NCBI RefSeq assembly: GCF_021261325.1
Contig: NZ_JAJSBI010000036.1
Location: 25,371 to 89,370, forward strand
DNA length: 64,000 nt
Direction: 5' to 3'
Source: Streptomyces guryensis
Lineage (GTDB): Bacteria > Actinomycetota > Actinomycetes > Streptomycetales > Streptomycetaceae
Position 1 is the first letter of the stretch. Every line of letters starts with the position of its first letter. The translations under genes were made by a program, and so were the position numbers. This document shows, one piece after another, positions 35,469-44,352 of this stretch. The notes beneath the pieces were generated by a model. That model saw nothing but the letters and a program-made list of their open reading frames with translations, was not told where the DNA came from and did not search any database.

Positions 35469-36029
35469 GTGGCGTTGGTGGTGGCACAGGAGGTGCCCAC
35501 GTCGTCGAGCATGGCCGTACCCCATGGCCCTGCGGGCGTGGGGGAGGCGAGGCACCGTATGCGCGATCACTTGCGCTCGGGCGGTGTGTCGGACGCGGTC
35601 ATCGACGATGCCGTACTCATTCTGTCCGAACTCTTGAGCAACGCGTGCAAGCACGGCCGGCCGCTGGGCGACGCCCTGGCCGGGGACGGCGACGTCCGGG
35701 CCGCATGGCGCGTGGACCTGGGCGGCCGGCTCACCGTGGAGGTGACGGACGGCGGCGGACCCACCCGCCCGGCTCCGGCCACGCCCTCGGTCACCGCGCA
35801 CGGCGGCCGCGGGCTGAACATCATCACCGCGCTGGCCGACGACTGGGGTGTACGGGACGACGCCCGCGGCGAGGTCACGGTATGGGTCGTCGTGCACGAG
35901 GACGTCCACGACCCGGACGCCGGGCTGCGTCGCGACGACTTCGCTACGCGCGTCACCGCCCCGACGGTGTCGAGGATCCCTGCGATGCCGGGCCTGGACT
36001 TCGCGGACGCGTTCGACGACCTGGACTGA
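35469..36029 (+). CDS. SpoIIAB-like (HATPase_c_2) regulatory ATP-binding protein
   Basis: 186 residues from GTG 35469, with AGGAGG at 35456-35461. A single HATPase domain: the N-box ELLSNACKHG, the metal/ATP motif VTDGGG, and HGGRGLNIITALADDWGV. The C-terminal 50 residues are acidic and extra to the fold. Such stand-alone ATPases act in Streptomyces as anti-sigma/anti-anti-sigma kinases or partner switches. No partner gene is adjacent, but a second copy (44353-44799) and a SpoIIE-type phosphatase (39187-40725) are in the window. Confidence 0.85.
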   Translation: MALVVAQEVPTSSSMAVPHGPAGVGEARHRMRDHLRSGGVSDAVIDDAVLILSELLSNACKHGRPLGDALAGDGDVRAAWRVDLGGRLTVEVTDGGGPTRPAPATPSVTAHGGRGLNIITALADDWGVRDDARGEVTVWVVVHEDVHDPDAGLRRDDFATRVTAPTVSRIPAMPGLDFADAFDDLD

Positions 36030-36120
36030 ACACCTGGCTGTCCACAGGTCCCCGTGGCTCACGGCGTGAACGGCTAGGCTCCCGCCGTACCAGACGAGCC
36101 GTAACCGGGAGACACCCACG

Positions 36121-37110
36121 ATGGCCAAGAAGCGACCCCAGACGAAGGCCAAGCGCCCGCAGATCACGGACGGAGCCCGCGCCGGAGGCGCTAACGGGGA
36201 CGTTCCGGTCGTCGGCGCGCGCGAGCCCTGCCCCTGTGGCAGTGGCCGCCGCTACAAGGCCTGTCACGGACGGGCCGCCGCGCACGCCGTGACCGAGCTG
36301 GTGCACCGTCCCTTCGAGGGACTTCCGGGCGAGTGCGACTGGGTGGCGCTGCGTGAGCTGGTGCCCGTGGCCACGGTCGAACTGCCCCTGAAGGGCGGCC
36401 TGCCCGAGGGCGTCCCGTCCCTCACGCTGGCGACGGTGCTGCCGATGGCCTGGCCGGCCCTGCGCCGCGACGACGGCTCGGTGCTGCTGGGTCTGCAGAA
36501 CGACACGGCGTCCGGCGACATCAGCCGCGACCTCGCAGACACCCTCCAGCGCGCGCTGACCGCCGAGCCCGGCACGCCGGTCGAGGGCCGGCGCGCTCCG
36601 GCCGACGGTCCTCGGCTGCAGGATCTGCTTGATTCCGAAGGCGCGTTCGAGCCAGTTGTGCACAGCGGCTTCGAGTTCTGGGTCCCTGACTCCGAGAACG
36701 CCACGCCGGAGGTGGCCGCCTCCCTGGAGCGGGCCAACGCGGCGGCCATCCCGACCGCGAAGCTCACCGGCGTGGACGCCGCCTACTGGTGCGAGACGCC
36801 GGACAAGAACCACCTGCGCTGGGTCATGCCCCACCCGGAGGAGGCGCTTCTGGACGCCCTTGCGCGGCTGCACGCGGCGGGCCGGTCGAACCTCGGTGAA
36901 GGCACCCGCCTCGTGGGTTCCTTCCGCGCTCACGGGCTCACCGTCCCGGTCTGGGACCTGCCGAGCGGGGTCGGTGCGGACGACATCGAGAAGCCGGCGG
37001 CCGAGTTCGCCGAGCGCCTCGCGGCCGCCCTCGCCTCGGACGCACCGCTGACCCCCGACGAGCGCCGCGCACGCGGCGGTCTCACCAACCGGCAGGTCAC
37101 GCTCAGTTGA
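36121..37110 (+). CDS. DUF5926 protein with N-terminal SEC-C zinc motif
   Basis: 329 residues. A basic start (AKKRPQTKAKRPQ) is followed by a SEC-C type zinc motif, PCPCGSGRRYKACHG, at about residues 36-51. The remaining 280 residues are globular, with LQNDTASGDISRDLADTL and AAYWCETPDKNHLRWVMPHPE as recognisable conserved runs of the actinobacterial DUF5926 family. Function unknown; SEC-C motifs bind zinc and often contact SecB or nucleic acids. A palindromic terminator follows. Confidence 0.88.
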   Translation: MAKKRPQTKAKRPQITDGARAGGANGDVPVVGAREPCPCGSGRRYKACHGRAAAHAVTELVHRPFEGLPGECDWVALRELVPVATVELPLKGGLPEGVPSLTLATVLPMAWPALRRDDGSVLLGLQNDTASGDISRDLADTLQRALTAEPGTPVEGRRAPADGPRLQDLLDSEGAFEPVVHSGFEFWVPDSENATPEVAASLERANAAAIPTAKLTGVDAAYWCETPDKNHLRWVMPHPEEALLDALARLHAAGRSNLGEGTRLVGSFRAHGLTVPVWDLPSGVGADDIEKPAAEFAERLAAALASDAPLTPDERRARGGLTNRQVTLS

Positions 37111-37123
37111 CGAAGAGTGACGA

Positions 37124-37163
37124 GATGGGGTCCGGCTGACCGACCGGTCAGCCGGACCCCATC
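37124..37163 (+). terminator. Terminator of the DUF5926 gene
   Basis: A near-perfect 40-base palindrome (19 of 20 pairs) followed by TTTC. Confidence 0.8.
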
Positions 37164-37238
37164 TTTCGGAATCGGTGCCTCCGCTCACAAGTCCCGCTGG
37201 GAACAAGCAAATACGTGACTGGAAAGCCCGGATCGAAT

Positions 37239-37316
37239 TTGCGAACCGGGGATCTCTTGTTACCGTTCCAGTAGCCCGGTTGCTGGTGCATCCCCCGTCG
37301 CCAGCAACCGGGTCTT
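37239..37316 (+). ncRNA. Promoter-like motif leading directly into a strong terminator hairpin
   Basis: TTGCGA (37239-37244), 16 bases, then TACCGT (37261-37266) fits a TTGNNN/TANNNT promoter. Transcription from it would start near 37273, two bases before a perfect 12-base hairpin (37275-37286 with 37301-37312) followed by TCTTTT. The predicted transcript would be only about 45 nt. It might be a short RNA, an attenuator remnant, or a chance combination. Confidence 0.4.
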
Positions 37317-37365
37317 TTCACGCCCGCGATTTCTTCACGGGATACGGTCGCCCGTCAACTGTCCG

Positions 37366-37995
37366 TCAACTGCCGGTGGCTCTCCCGGAGTTGCTTCCGG
37401 AGCGCAGCAGCAACGGACCGCGCCCGGCCTGTCCCGCGAACTCCGCGACCGCCGTGTAGCCGTCCAGCGCGCCGCGGGTGCGCTGCCGCGGTGTCTCGCA
37501 CATCCCCGGCTCGTCCTCGGCGCCCACGGCGCAGCTCAGCTGCACGGTGCGGCCACCGGGCCCCATGAGACTCAGTGCGGAGTCCAGGGCCTTGCCGGTC
37601 ACATTGCGGTAGTAGGTGCGCCCCCAGGTGTCCTCGCCCTGCGTGAGCACACAGGTCTGTGCCTCGACGCCTTCGGGAGAGGTGAGTTCGGGGCCGCAGC
37701 GGACGGCTGTGTCCAGGCCGAGATCGAGGAGCAGGGGGGTGGTGGTGCCCCCGCGCGAGGCTGTTCGAGCGTGGGGGAGGGCGGGAGCGACGGAGGGCGC
37801 CTTGGCATCCTGGTGACGCGGGGAGGCACGTACGGATTCGCGCGCCGGGGCACGCACGACGGTGTGCCCCTCGTCGCCCGCCGGTCCCGCGGACGCCACG
37901 GCCAGTGGCAGCGCGACCGCGCACGCCACCACACCCGCCATGGCGATCAGACGGAATCGGGGGTCTGGGGGGTGGCCCCCGGGATCATGCAGCAT
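37366..37995 (-). CDS. Secreted hypothetical protein
   Basis: 209 residues from ATG 37995; ATG 37941 is an alternative. A signal peptide (about 18-38, VACAVALPLAVASAGPAG) is followed by a low-complexity basic linker and a domain with four cysteines (AVRCGPEL, AQTCVLTQGED, QLSCAVG, GMCETP). The WGRTYYRNVTGKALDSALSLMGPGG stretch looks like a beta-rich fold. Family not recognised. Confidence 0.75.
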   Translation of the reverse strand: MLHDPGGHPPDPRFRLIAMAGVVACAVALPLAVASAGPAGDEGHTVVRAPARESVRASPRHQDAKAPSVAPALPHARTASRGGTTTPLLLDLGLDTAVRCGPELTSPEGVEAQTCVLTQGEDTWGRTYYRNVTGKALDSALSLMGPGGRTVQLSCAVGAEDEPGMCETPRQRTRGALDGYTAVAEFAGQAGRGPLLLRSGSNSGRATGS

Positions 37996-38050
37996 GTGCG
38001 GAAGATAACGAGCACGCGCGTGCGTGCCGTCCCGCGCGCGCCGGACACCC

Positions 38051-38716
38051 CTACAACTCGGGCGCGCTCACACCCGTACGAGTGAGGGCCTCGACCGCGG
38101 CGTCCACCACGGCCTCGACGTCGGGGACCCAGGGGGAGGCGGAACCGGGCAGGGGTGCGCGCTCCCAGCGGATCTCGCCCTCGCCGGTCTCGGACGGGGG
38201 CAGGGCCACGTAGCCGCCCTCGCCGTGGAAGCGGAGGGAGCCGGGGACGAAGTCCTTGGCGTAGAGCAGCTCGCCCAACTGCTCCAAGGTGTAGGGCTTC
38301 ACGAGGACCGCCCAGCGGCTGGGCGAGGCGACGACCGGGCCGAGGCGCATGCCCATGCGGTCGAGTGCGGTGAGGGCGTGCGAGGCGGCGAGGGCCGGCA
38401 TGCTCACCGCGCAGGGAGCCGTGCCGCCGGTGGCCAGGATGACGGGTGCGGCCGGCCGGTTGCTCCACCACCAGCGCACCATGCGGGCGTCGGTGGTGGC
38501 CGCGAGGAGGCCGGGGTCGAAGGGATGCGCACCCGGCACCGTGCACTCCGCGTCCGGGCAGCCGCAGCGGGAACGCCCCTGCGGGTCCGCCGCCACACCC
38601 GGGAGTACGGGCCACTGCCATTCCGTCGCGAAGGTCAGGGCTGCGCTGATCAACTCAGGCCTTCCGTCGCTGCGCTTGGACAGGAGCCTGCGTCGCTTTC
38701 CGAGGATCTCGCGCAT
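38051..38716 (-). CDS. Prim-Pol-like protein lacking the catalytic acidic motif
   Basis: 221 residues from ATG 38716. It resembles the N-terminal bifunctional DNA primase/polymerase fold: AALTFATEWQWPVLPGV, CGCPDAECTVPGAHPFDPGL (Cys-rich loop), MVRWWWSNRPAAPVILATGG, LVKPYTLEQLGELLYAKDF, GEGGYVALPPSETGEGEIRWERAPL. The position that should hold DLD (as at 31226 in the intact gene) reads TAPCAVSMPALAAS, with no acidic pair. It is therefore likely inactive as a polymerase. Its conservation as an intact gene suggests a non-catalytic role, possibly nucleotide or DNA binding. Confidence 0.75.
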   Translation of the reverse strand: MREILGKRRRLLSKRSDGRPELISAALTFATEWQWPVLPGVAADPQGRSRCGCPDAECTVPGAHPFDPGLLAATTDARMVRWWWSNRPAAPVILATGGTAPCAVSMPALAASHALTALDRMGMRLGPVVASPSRWAVLVKPYTLEQLGELLYAKDFVPGSLRFHGEGGYVALPPSETGEGEIRWERAPLPGSASPWVPDVEAVVDAAVEALTRTGVSAPEL

Positions 38717-39186
38717 GAGCGCTCGTTCCTTTCCGTTGCACCGCTGGCAACACCGTGGGGGCCACATCACACCATGTGTCGATCACTTCACTGTGCGTAC
38801 CTGTTGGCGCATCACACCCCTGCTCTGGGCAAGGGGAACCCCTATGGGCCGAACGTTGACTGCATCCGCGGCAGCCTCGTCCATGCTGCATCCATCAAAA
38901 GCATGGGCGTGGCGTGGGGGGTGGCGAAGTCTGGCGTTTTGCTGTCCCGCGTATTTCTCTTCGCCTCCGCCACGGGAGGATGGGGCTCGGTCGTCGGTGG
39001 CTAAGACGCCCGGAGTCGGTCACCAGGTTCCGGGTGGCGCTCGACCACCCCTGGCCTTCTCCGAGTACGTACCCATCACGACCGCTGTGACGCTCCGTCG
39101 AGCAAGCCCAGTCGACCGCAATACCCCGTTACCCGAGTCAGTTTTAAGCCAAATTTGCTTTTAGGCAAGGGGATCACTGGCTGCCC
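38717..39186. other. Divergent intergenic region
   Basis: 470 bases between the Prim-Pol-like gene and the phosphatase gene. An AT-rich patch (TTTTAAGCCAAATTTGCTTTTAG, about 39141-39163) lies some 25-45 bases before the phosphatase start. No gene is supported here. Confidence 0.5.
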
Positions 39187-40725
39187 ATGGACACCAGGAA
39201 TCCCAGCAGGACAATGCTGGACATCCCCTTACGAGTGCGTGTACATGTGGAGACACCGCTAGCGGCGCAGAATGACATGGGGGTTTGCGATGCTTTTGAG
39301 CAATACGCACCGGTCGGGAAGCCGGACGCCATGAACGCCCCTCACCCTTCGAAAGTGGCCGGAATCGATTCAACGGTTCCTTCGCCCGCACACACTGTCG
39401 CGCCCGCGCCCGCAACCCCGGGTACCCCACCGGTCCCTCCGCCGAACCCGCCCGGGGCGCTGCTCACCGACCGGCTGGCCGGCTGGGTCTCCGACCTCAC
39501 GACACTCCATGAACTCACGGAACGTCTGAACCGCACGGACTCCCTCACGGACGCCCTGACGGAACTGCTGCGCGCCGGAGCCGCCCTCGTGGGCGCCCAG
39601 CGCGGTCTCGTCGTCCTGGAACCGGGCGACGGACTCGGACCGGAGACGACGATCGGCCTCGGCCTCGCCCGCGCCGACCTCGGGCACATCGAGACCGTGC
39701 CCCGCAGTGCCATGTCGTACGGCCGCATCCTCGACGGACTGCCGGGCGGGGACGGCGAGATCGCCGAGCCGGACCTCTTCGCCGAGGACGGGCTCGACCC
39801 CCGGCACCGCCAGGTGGCCGCCCGTCTCGGCTACGCCGCCTGCTACGCCCTTCCCCTGGCCGGCGAGCGGGCGGGGCGGCTCGGCGCCGCGGTCTGGCTC
39901 TACGACGAGCCCGCCGAACCTGTCGAGCGGCAGCGCCATCTCGTCGGTCTCTACGCCCGTTACGCCGGCGAGCACCTGGCCCGGCTGGTGGAGCTGGAAC
40001 GCACGCGTGCGTGCATGACGACGATGGCCGAGGAGCTGCTGCCGTCCCGGCTCCCCCGGGTGCCCGGCGTCCAGCTCGCCGCCCGTCACCGCACCGGCCC
40101 GCGCGGCGGCGGCGACTGGTTCGACGCGCTGCCGCTGCCCGACGCCGCGCTGGGTCTGGCGGTGGGCTCGGTGACCGGTTCCGGGCCGAGCGCGGTCGCC
40201 GCGATGGGTCGGCTGCGGGCCTCCTTGCGGGCGTACGCGGTGATGGAGGGCGAGGACCCGGTGGCGGTCCTGTCCGACCTGGAGCTGCTGCTCCGCCTCA
40301 CCGAGCCCGCCCGCTCCGCCACCGCCCTGTTCGCCTACTGCGAACCCTCCCTGTGCAAGATCACGCTGGCCGGTGCGGGGCACTGCCCGCCGCTGCTGGT
40401 CGGCGAGCGGCGTACGGAGTTCGTGGAGACATCCGTGTCCGCGCCGCTCGGCATGCTCGCCTGCTGGGAGGCGCCGAGCATGGAGTTCCAGGCGGAGCGC
40501 GGCGAAACGGTGCTGCTCTACACCGACGGTCTGCTGCACCGCACCGGAGACCCCACGGACCGCGCCTTCGCCCGGCTGCACGCGGCGGCGGCCGCTGTGC
40601 CCAGGGCCCTGCGCCACGACCCGGACGCGATCGCCGACCACGTGCTGCGGACGGTCCTTCCCAACGGGCGGGACGCCGCGGACAGCGAAGAGGACGTGGT
40701 GCTGCTGGCGGCTCGCTTCGAGTAG
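39187..40725 (+). CDS. GAF / SpoIIE-type (PP2C) phosphatase
   Basis: 512 residues if started at ATG 39187; ATG 39214 has a closer AGGA ribosome site and is plausible. After a Pro/Ala-rich start, a GAF-like domain spans about 95-285. The SpoIIE domain (about 285-510) has RTGPRGGGDWFDALPLPD, LAVGSVTGSGPSAVAAMGRL, AGAGHCPPLLV and LLYTDGLLHR, with most metal-binding aspartates of PP2C. It probably dephosphorylates anti-anti-sigma (STAS) proteins. SpoIIAB-like kinases are encoded nearby, but no STAS protein is. Confidence 0.88.
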   Translation: MDTRNPSRTMLDIPLRVRVHVETPLAAQNDMGVCDAFEQYAPVGKPDAMNAPHPSKVAGIDSTVPSPAHTVAPAPATPGTPPVPPPNPPGALLTDRLAGWVSDLTTLHELTERLNRTDSLTDALTELLRAGAALVGAQRGLVVLEPGDGLGPETTIGLGLARADLGHIETVPRSAMSYGRILDGLPGGDGEIAEPDLFAEDGLDPRHRQVAARLGYAACYALPLAGERAGRLGAAVWLYDEPAEPVERQRHLVGLYARYAGEHLARLVELERTRACMTTMAEELLPSRLPRVPGVQLAARHRTGPRGGGDWFDALPLPDAALGLAVGSVTGSGPSAVAAMGRLRASLRAYAVMEGEDPVAVLSDLELLLRLTEPARSATALFAYCEPSLCKITLAGAGHCPPLLVGERRTEFVETSVSAPLGMLACWEAPSMEFQAERGETVLLYTDGLLHRTGDPTDRAFARLHAAAAAVPRALRHDPDAIADHVLRTVLPNGRDAADSEEDVVLLAARFE

Positions 40726-40812
40726 GAGTCGGTAAGGGTCTTCCGCGCCTGGGCCCCCTTCCGTACGACCGTACGATGGAGGGGGTCCAGTGCCGTATCG
40801 AGGAGGATGACC

Positions 40813-42294
40813 GTGGCCGACGAGCTCACCCCGGCCGAGCCCATTGCTGCCACCGCAGCGGGCCCGGAAGAGAGCGAAGAGCCGATCAAGCAGCGCAAGA
40901 ACGGCCTGTACCCGGGCGTGTCCGACGAGCTGGCCGAGAACATGAAGTCCGGCTGGGCCGACACGGAGCTGCGTGACCTGGAGCCGATCGCCCAGGCCGC
41001 CGAGACCGCGGCGCGGCGCTCCGCGCTGTCGGCGCGTTTCCCGGGTGAGCGTCTGGTGATCCCGGCGGGCAACCTGAAGACCCGCTCGAACGACACGGAG
41101 TACGCCTTCCGCGCGTCCGTGGAGTACGCGTACCTCACCGGCAACCAGACCGAGGACGGCGTCCTGGTCCTGGAGCCGACCGCGGACGGCCACAAGGGGA
41201 CGATCTACCTCCTCCCGCGCTCCGACCGCGAGAACGGCGAGTTCTGGCTCTCCGGCCAGGGCGAGCTGTGGGTCGGCCGCCGTCACTCGCTGACCGAGGC
41301 GGCGAAGCTTTACGGCATCCCCGCCTCCGACGTGCGTGAACTGGCGGGCGCGCTGCGCGAGGCCACCGGTCCGGTGCGGGTCCTGCGCGGGTACGACGCC
41401 GCGATCGAGGCCGCGCTGACCGACAAGGTCACCGCCGAGCGCGACGCGGAACTGCGGGTCTTCCTCTCCGAGGCACGGCTGGTCAAGGACGAGTTCGAGG
41501 TCGGCGAGCTGCAGAAGGCCGTCGACTCGACGGTGCGCGGCTTCGAGGACGTCGTACGCGTGCTGGACAAGGCCGAGGCGACCTCCGAGCGCTACATCGA
41601 GGGCACGTTCTTCCTCCGCGCGCGCGTGGAGGGCAACGACGTCGGCTACGGCACCATCGCCGCCGCCGGGCCGCACGCCTGCACGCTGCACTGGGTGCGC
41701 AACGACGGGCCGGTGCGCTCGGGTGACCTGCTGCTGCTGGACGCGGGCGTCGAGACGCACACGTACTACACGGCCGACGTGACGCGCACCCTCCCGGTCA
41801 ACGGGCGTTTCTCCGAGATCCAGAAGAAGATCTACGACGCCGTGTACGACGCCCAGGAGGCCGGTATCGCGGCGGTGAAGCCGGGCGGCAAGTACCGGGA
41901 CTTCCATGACGCCGCGCAGCGTGTGCTCGCCGAGCGGCTCGTCGAGTGGGACCTGGTCGAGGGGCCCGTGGAGCGGGTGCTGGAGCTCGGGCTGCAGCGG
42001 CGGTGGACCCTGCACGGGACCGGGCACATGCTCGGCATGGACGTGCACGACTGCGCTGCCGCGCGCGTGGAGTCCTACGTCGACGGAACGCTCGAGCCCG
42101 GGATGTGCCTCACGGTCGAGCCGGGGCTGTACTTCCAGGCCGATGACCTGACGGTGCCGGAGGAGTACCGGGGGATCGGGGTCCGGATCGAGGACGACAT
42201 CCTGGTGACGGCGGACGGCAACCGGAATCTGTCGGACGGGCTGCCGCGCCGGTCCGACGAGGTCGAGGCCTGGATGGCCTCGCTCAAGGGCTGA
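40813..42294 (+). CDS. pepP: Xaa-Pro aminopeptidase (M24B)
   Basis: 493 residues from GTG 40813, with AGGAGG at 40801-40806; ATG 40807 would leave no spacing. N-terminal aminopeptidase-P domain (about 60-200) then the pita-bread catalytic domain. The five metal ligands are visible: LLLDAGVE, TADVTRT, HGTGHMLGMDVHD, VEPGLYF and RIEDDI. It removes the N-terminal residue preceding proline. The cytoplasmic S. lividans PepP enzymes are of this type. Confidence 0.93.
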   Translation: MADELTPAEPIAATAAGPEESEEPIKQRKNGLYPGVSDELAENMKSGWADTELRDLEPIAQAAETAARRSALSARFPGERLVIPAGNLKTRSNDTEYAFRASVEYAYLTGNQTEDGVLVLEPTADGHKGTIYLLPRSDRENGEFWLSGQGELWVGRRHSLTEAAKLYGIPASDVRELAGALREATGPVRVLRGYDAAIEAALTDKVTAERDAELRVFLSEARLVKDEFEVGELQKAVDSTVRGFEDVVRVLDKAEATSERYIEGTFFLRARVEGNDVGYGTIAAAGPHACTLHWVRNDGPVRSGDLLLLDAGVETHTYYTADVTRTLPVNGRFSEIQKKIYDAVYDAQEAGIAAVKPGGKYRDFHDAAQRVLAERLVEWDLVEGPVERVLELGLQRRWTLHGTGHMLGMDVHDCAAARVESYVDGTLEPGMCLTVEPGLYFQADDLTVPEEYRGIGVRIEDDILVTADGNRNLSDGLPRRSDEVEAWMASLKG

Positions 42295-42374
42295 TACGAG
42301 ACGGATGGCCGGGTACCGGTGGGGTGCCCGGCCATTGCCGTGCGTGGATTCACCAACCTAGGGGGAGCGTCGTC

Positions 42375-43742
42375 GTGGACGACTTCTGGTCCGGCGTCGG
42401 AGTCGACCTGCATCTTGAGCCCGATTCCGGTGACGGTCGGCGGGTCGGGCTCGAGCGGGCGCTCAGGGACGCCGTGCGGGACGGGCGGCTGGCGCCCGGC
42501 ACGCGGCTGCCGGCCACCCGGCGGCTCGCCACCGAACTCGGGGTCTCGCGGGGGACCGCCAAGGCCGCCTACGACCAGTTGGTCGCCGAGGGGTATCTGA
42601 CGGCCCGCCAGGGGTCGGGCACCCAGGTCGCCTCGCTGCCCTCCCTGGACGCCGACGCGCCGGAGGCGGCCGCACGCGCGCGTACGCCGCGTTTTGATCT
42701 GCGGCCCGGCAGCCCGGACGTCGGGGCGTTTCCTGCGGCGGCATGGCTGCGGGCGCTGCGACGGGCCATCGCCACGGCGCCACTGCTGGCGTACGACTAC
42801 GGGGATCCACGCGGTCGTATCGAGCTGCGGACCGCGCTGTCGGGCTATCTGGGACGGGCGCGAGGGGTCATCGCGCCGCCCGAGCGGATCGTGATCACCT
42901 CCGGGTATGTGCAGGGGCTGGCGCTGCTCACGCGCGTGCTGGACGGTGCCGAGATCGCCATGGAGGACCCTGGGCTGCCGTTCCACCGGGAGGTGGTCCG
43001 GCACAACGGCGGAACCGTGGTGCCGGTACGGGTCGACGAACGAGGCGTGTGCGCACAGGAGTTGGGGGACCTCAGGGCGGTTGTCGTCACGCCGGCCCAT
43101 CAGTACCCGACCGGTGTGACGCTGCACCCCGCGCGGCGGCGAGCGCTCACGGACTGGGCACGCGCGCGTGGCGGGCTGATCGTCGAGGACGACTACGACG
43201 GGGAGTTCCGCTACGACCGGCAGCCCGTCGGCGCGCTCCAGGGGATGGCACCGGGACGGGTCGTGTACCTGGGCACCGCCTCGAAGACGCTGGGGCCCGC
43301 GCTGCGGCTCGGCTGGATGGTGCTGCCGCCGCACCTGGTGGACGCGGTCGCCGACGCCAAACTGCACAGCGACCACCACACCGAGTCCATCGGCCAGTTG
43401 GCGCTCGCCGAGCTCATCGACAGCCATGCCTACGACCGGCACGTGCGCGCGTGCCGGCTCAGATACCGCAGACGCAGGGACCAGCTGCTGGACCGGCTCG
43501 GCGGCCGGCTCGACGTGCGCGGCATCGCCGCCGGGCTGCACGCGCTCGTGGAGGTCGCCGACGAGGAGGCGGCGCTGAAGCGGGCCGAGGCGGAGGGGCT
43601 CGCCGTCGGCCGCCTGGGAGACCACTGGCACACACCCGGCGAGGGGCGGCCCCAGGGGCTCGTCGTCGGCTACGGAACGCCTCGGGAGCGGGCGTATCCG
43701 GAGGCGTTGGAGGTCCTGGGGAAGGTGCTGGAGAGGGCCTGA
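42375..43742 (+). CDS. MocR-family regulator (GntR wHTH + aminotransferase-like PLP domain)
   Basis: 455 residues from GTG 42375 with GGGGGAG at 42361-42367. The N-terminal GntR winged helix has LPATRRLATELGVSRGTAKAAYDQL. The C-terminal fold-type-I aminotransferase domain has EDPGLPFHREVV, AHQYPTG, VEDDYDGEFRYDRQPVGALQ and TASKTLGPALRLGW with the PLP lysine at about 304. MocR proteins respond to PLP, GABA or related amines. The final 15 bases of the gene fall in a degenerate tandem duplication that continues into the intergenic region. Confidence 0.92.
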   Translation: MDDFWSGVGVDLHLEPDSGDGRRVGLERALRDAVRDGRLAPGTRLPATRRLATELGVSRGTAKAAYDQLVAEGYLTARQGSGTQVASLPSLDADAPEAAARARTPRFDLRPGSPDVGAFPAAAWLRALRRAIATAPLLAYDYGDPRGRIELRTALSGYLGRARGVIAPPERIVITSGYVQGLALLTRVLDGAEIAMEDPGLPFHREVVRHNGGTVVPVRVDERGVCAQELGDLRAVVVTPAHQYPTGVTLHPARRRALTDWARARGGLIVEDDYDGEFRYDRQPVGALQGMAPGRVVYLGTASKTLGPALRLGWMVLPPHLVDAVADAKLHSDHHTESIGQLALAELIDSHAYDRHVRACRLRYRRRRDQLLDRLGGRLDVRGIAAGLHALVEVADEEAALKRAEAEGLAVGRLGDHWHTPGEGRPQGLVVGYGTPRERAYPEALEVLGKVLERA

Positions 43743-44053
43743 GGGTCCCCGGTCACGGGGCTGTGGGCGAGTGCCGAGCGGCGGGGAGTCCAGGAACAGC
43801 GCGCCCGCCCCGCGACCCGCACTCCCGGCGGGCTACACGCGCGGTGCCAGGGAGGGCCTGAAGAACCCCGTCGTACAGGCCGTACACGGGTGCCGGCAGG
43901 CAGCAGGTCCCGGAACAGCGCGCGCCACGAGACCCGCACCCCAGGCGGGCTCCACACACAGAACGGGCGTACCCGCAGGTGCCGGAGAGGGCCGGAAGGA
44001 TCCCGGTCACGCGGGCCGTGTGCTGCCGAGCCGTAGGGAGTCCAGGAACAGTC
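43725..44053. repeat. Degenerate tandem duplication of about 110-130 bp
   Basis: Three copies of a block that includes GAGAGGGCCT, CCCGGTCACG, TGCCGAGC, GGGAGTCCAGGAACAG: near 43727-43802, 43838-43920 and 43985-44053. The first copy contains the last codons of the MocR gene; the last reaches into the dioxygenase fragment. Between copies CGCGACCCGCACTCCCGGCGGGCT and its variants recur. Divergence of 15-30% suggests an old duplication. Confidence 0.7.
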
Positions 44054-44266
44054 CTCGCTCTCCGCGGGGGCCGAGCCGCCGGGGTCGGCGGTGGTGTAGC
44101 CGGAGCAGTAACCCCAGGCGTCGCAGTGCCGGATCTTCACGGCCGCCCCGGAGACCGGGGTGCCGCCGTCGGTGGCGTCGACGACGGTCAGGCGCAGGGT
44201 CAGCGGGACGCGCGCCTTGCCCTCGGTGATGTCCCTACGGACCAGCGCTCTGTGGTTTCCCGTCAT
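44041..44266 (-). pseudogene. Truncated intradiol dioxygenase-like gene, N-terminal piece
   Basis: From an ATG at 44266 the frame encodes VPLTLRLTVVDATDGGTPVSG, AAVKIRHCDAWGYCSGYT, i.e. the strand LTL.LTVVDA...IWHCDAEG.YSGY of secreted intradiol ring-cleavage dioxygenase-like proteins. The iron-ligand domain that should follow is missing. After about residue 70 the frame runs into the tandem-duplicated, basic/Pro-rich repeat. It is best read as a decayed gene fragment. Confidence 0.7.
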
Positions 44267-44352
44267 GGCGGCGAACGTAGGGACGGCGCCCCTCAGGGAC
44301 GTTGGGCGTCGATGAGAACCGGCTGTGAACGCCGAGGAAGCTCAAGGCCCCC

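Noticed and set aside
39370..42048. 892-codon open frame antisense to the phosphatase and pepP genes
   Set aside because: Crosses two well-supported sense genes and their intergenic region; composition is that of a shadow frame.
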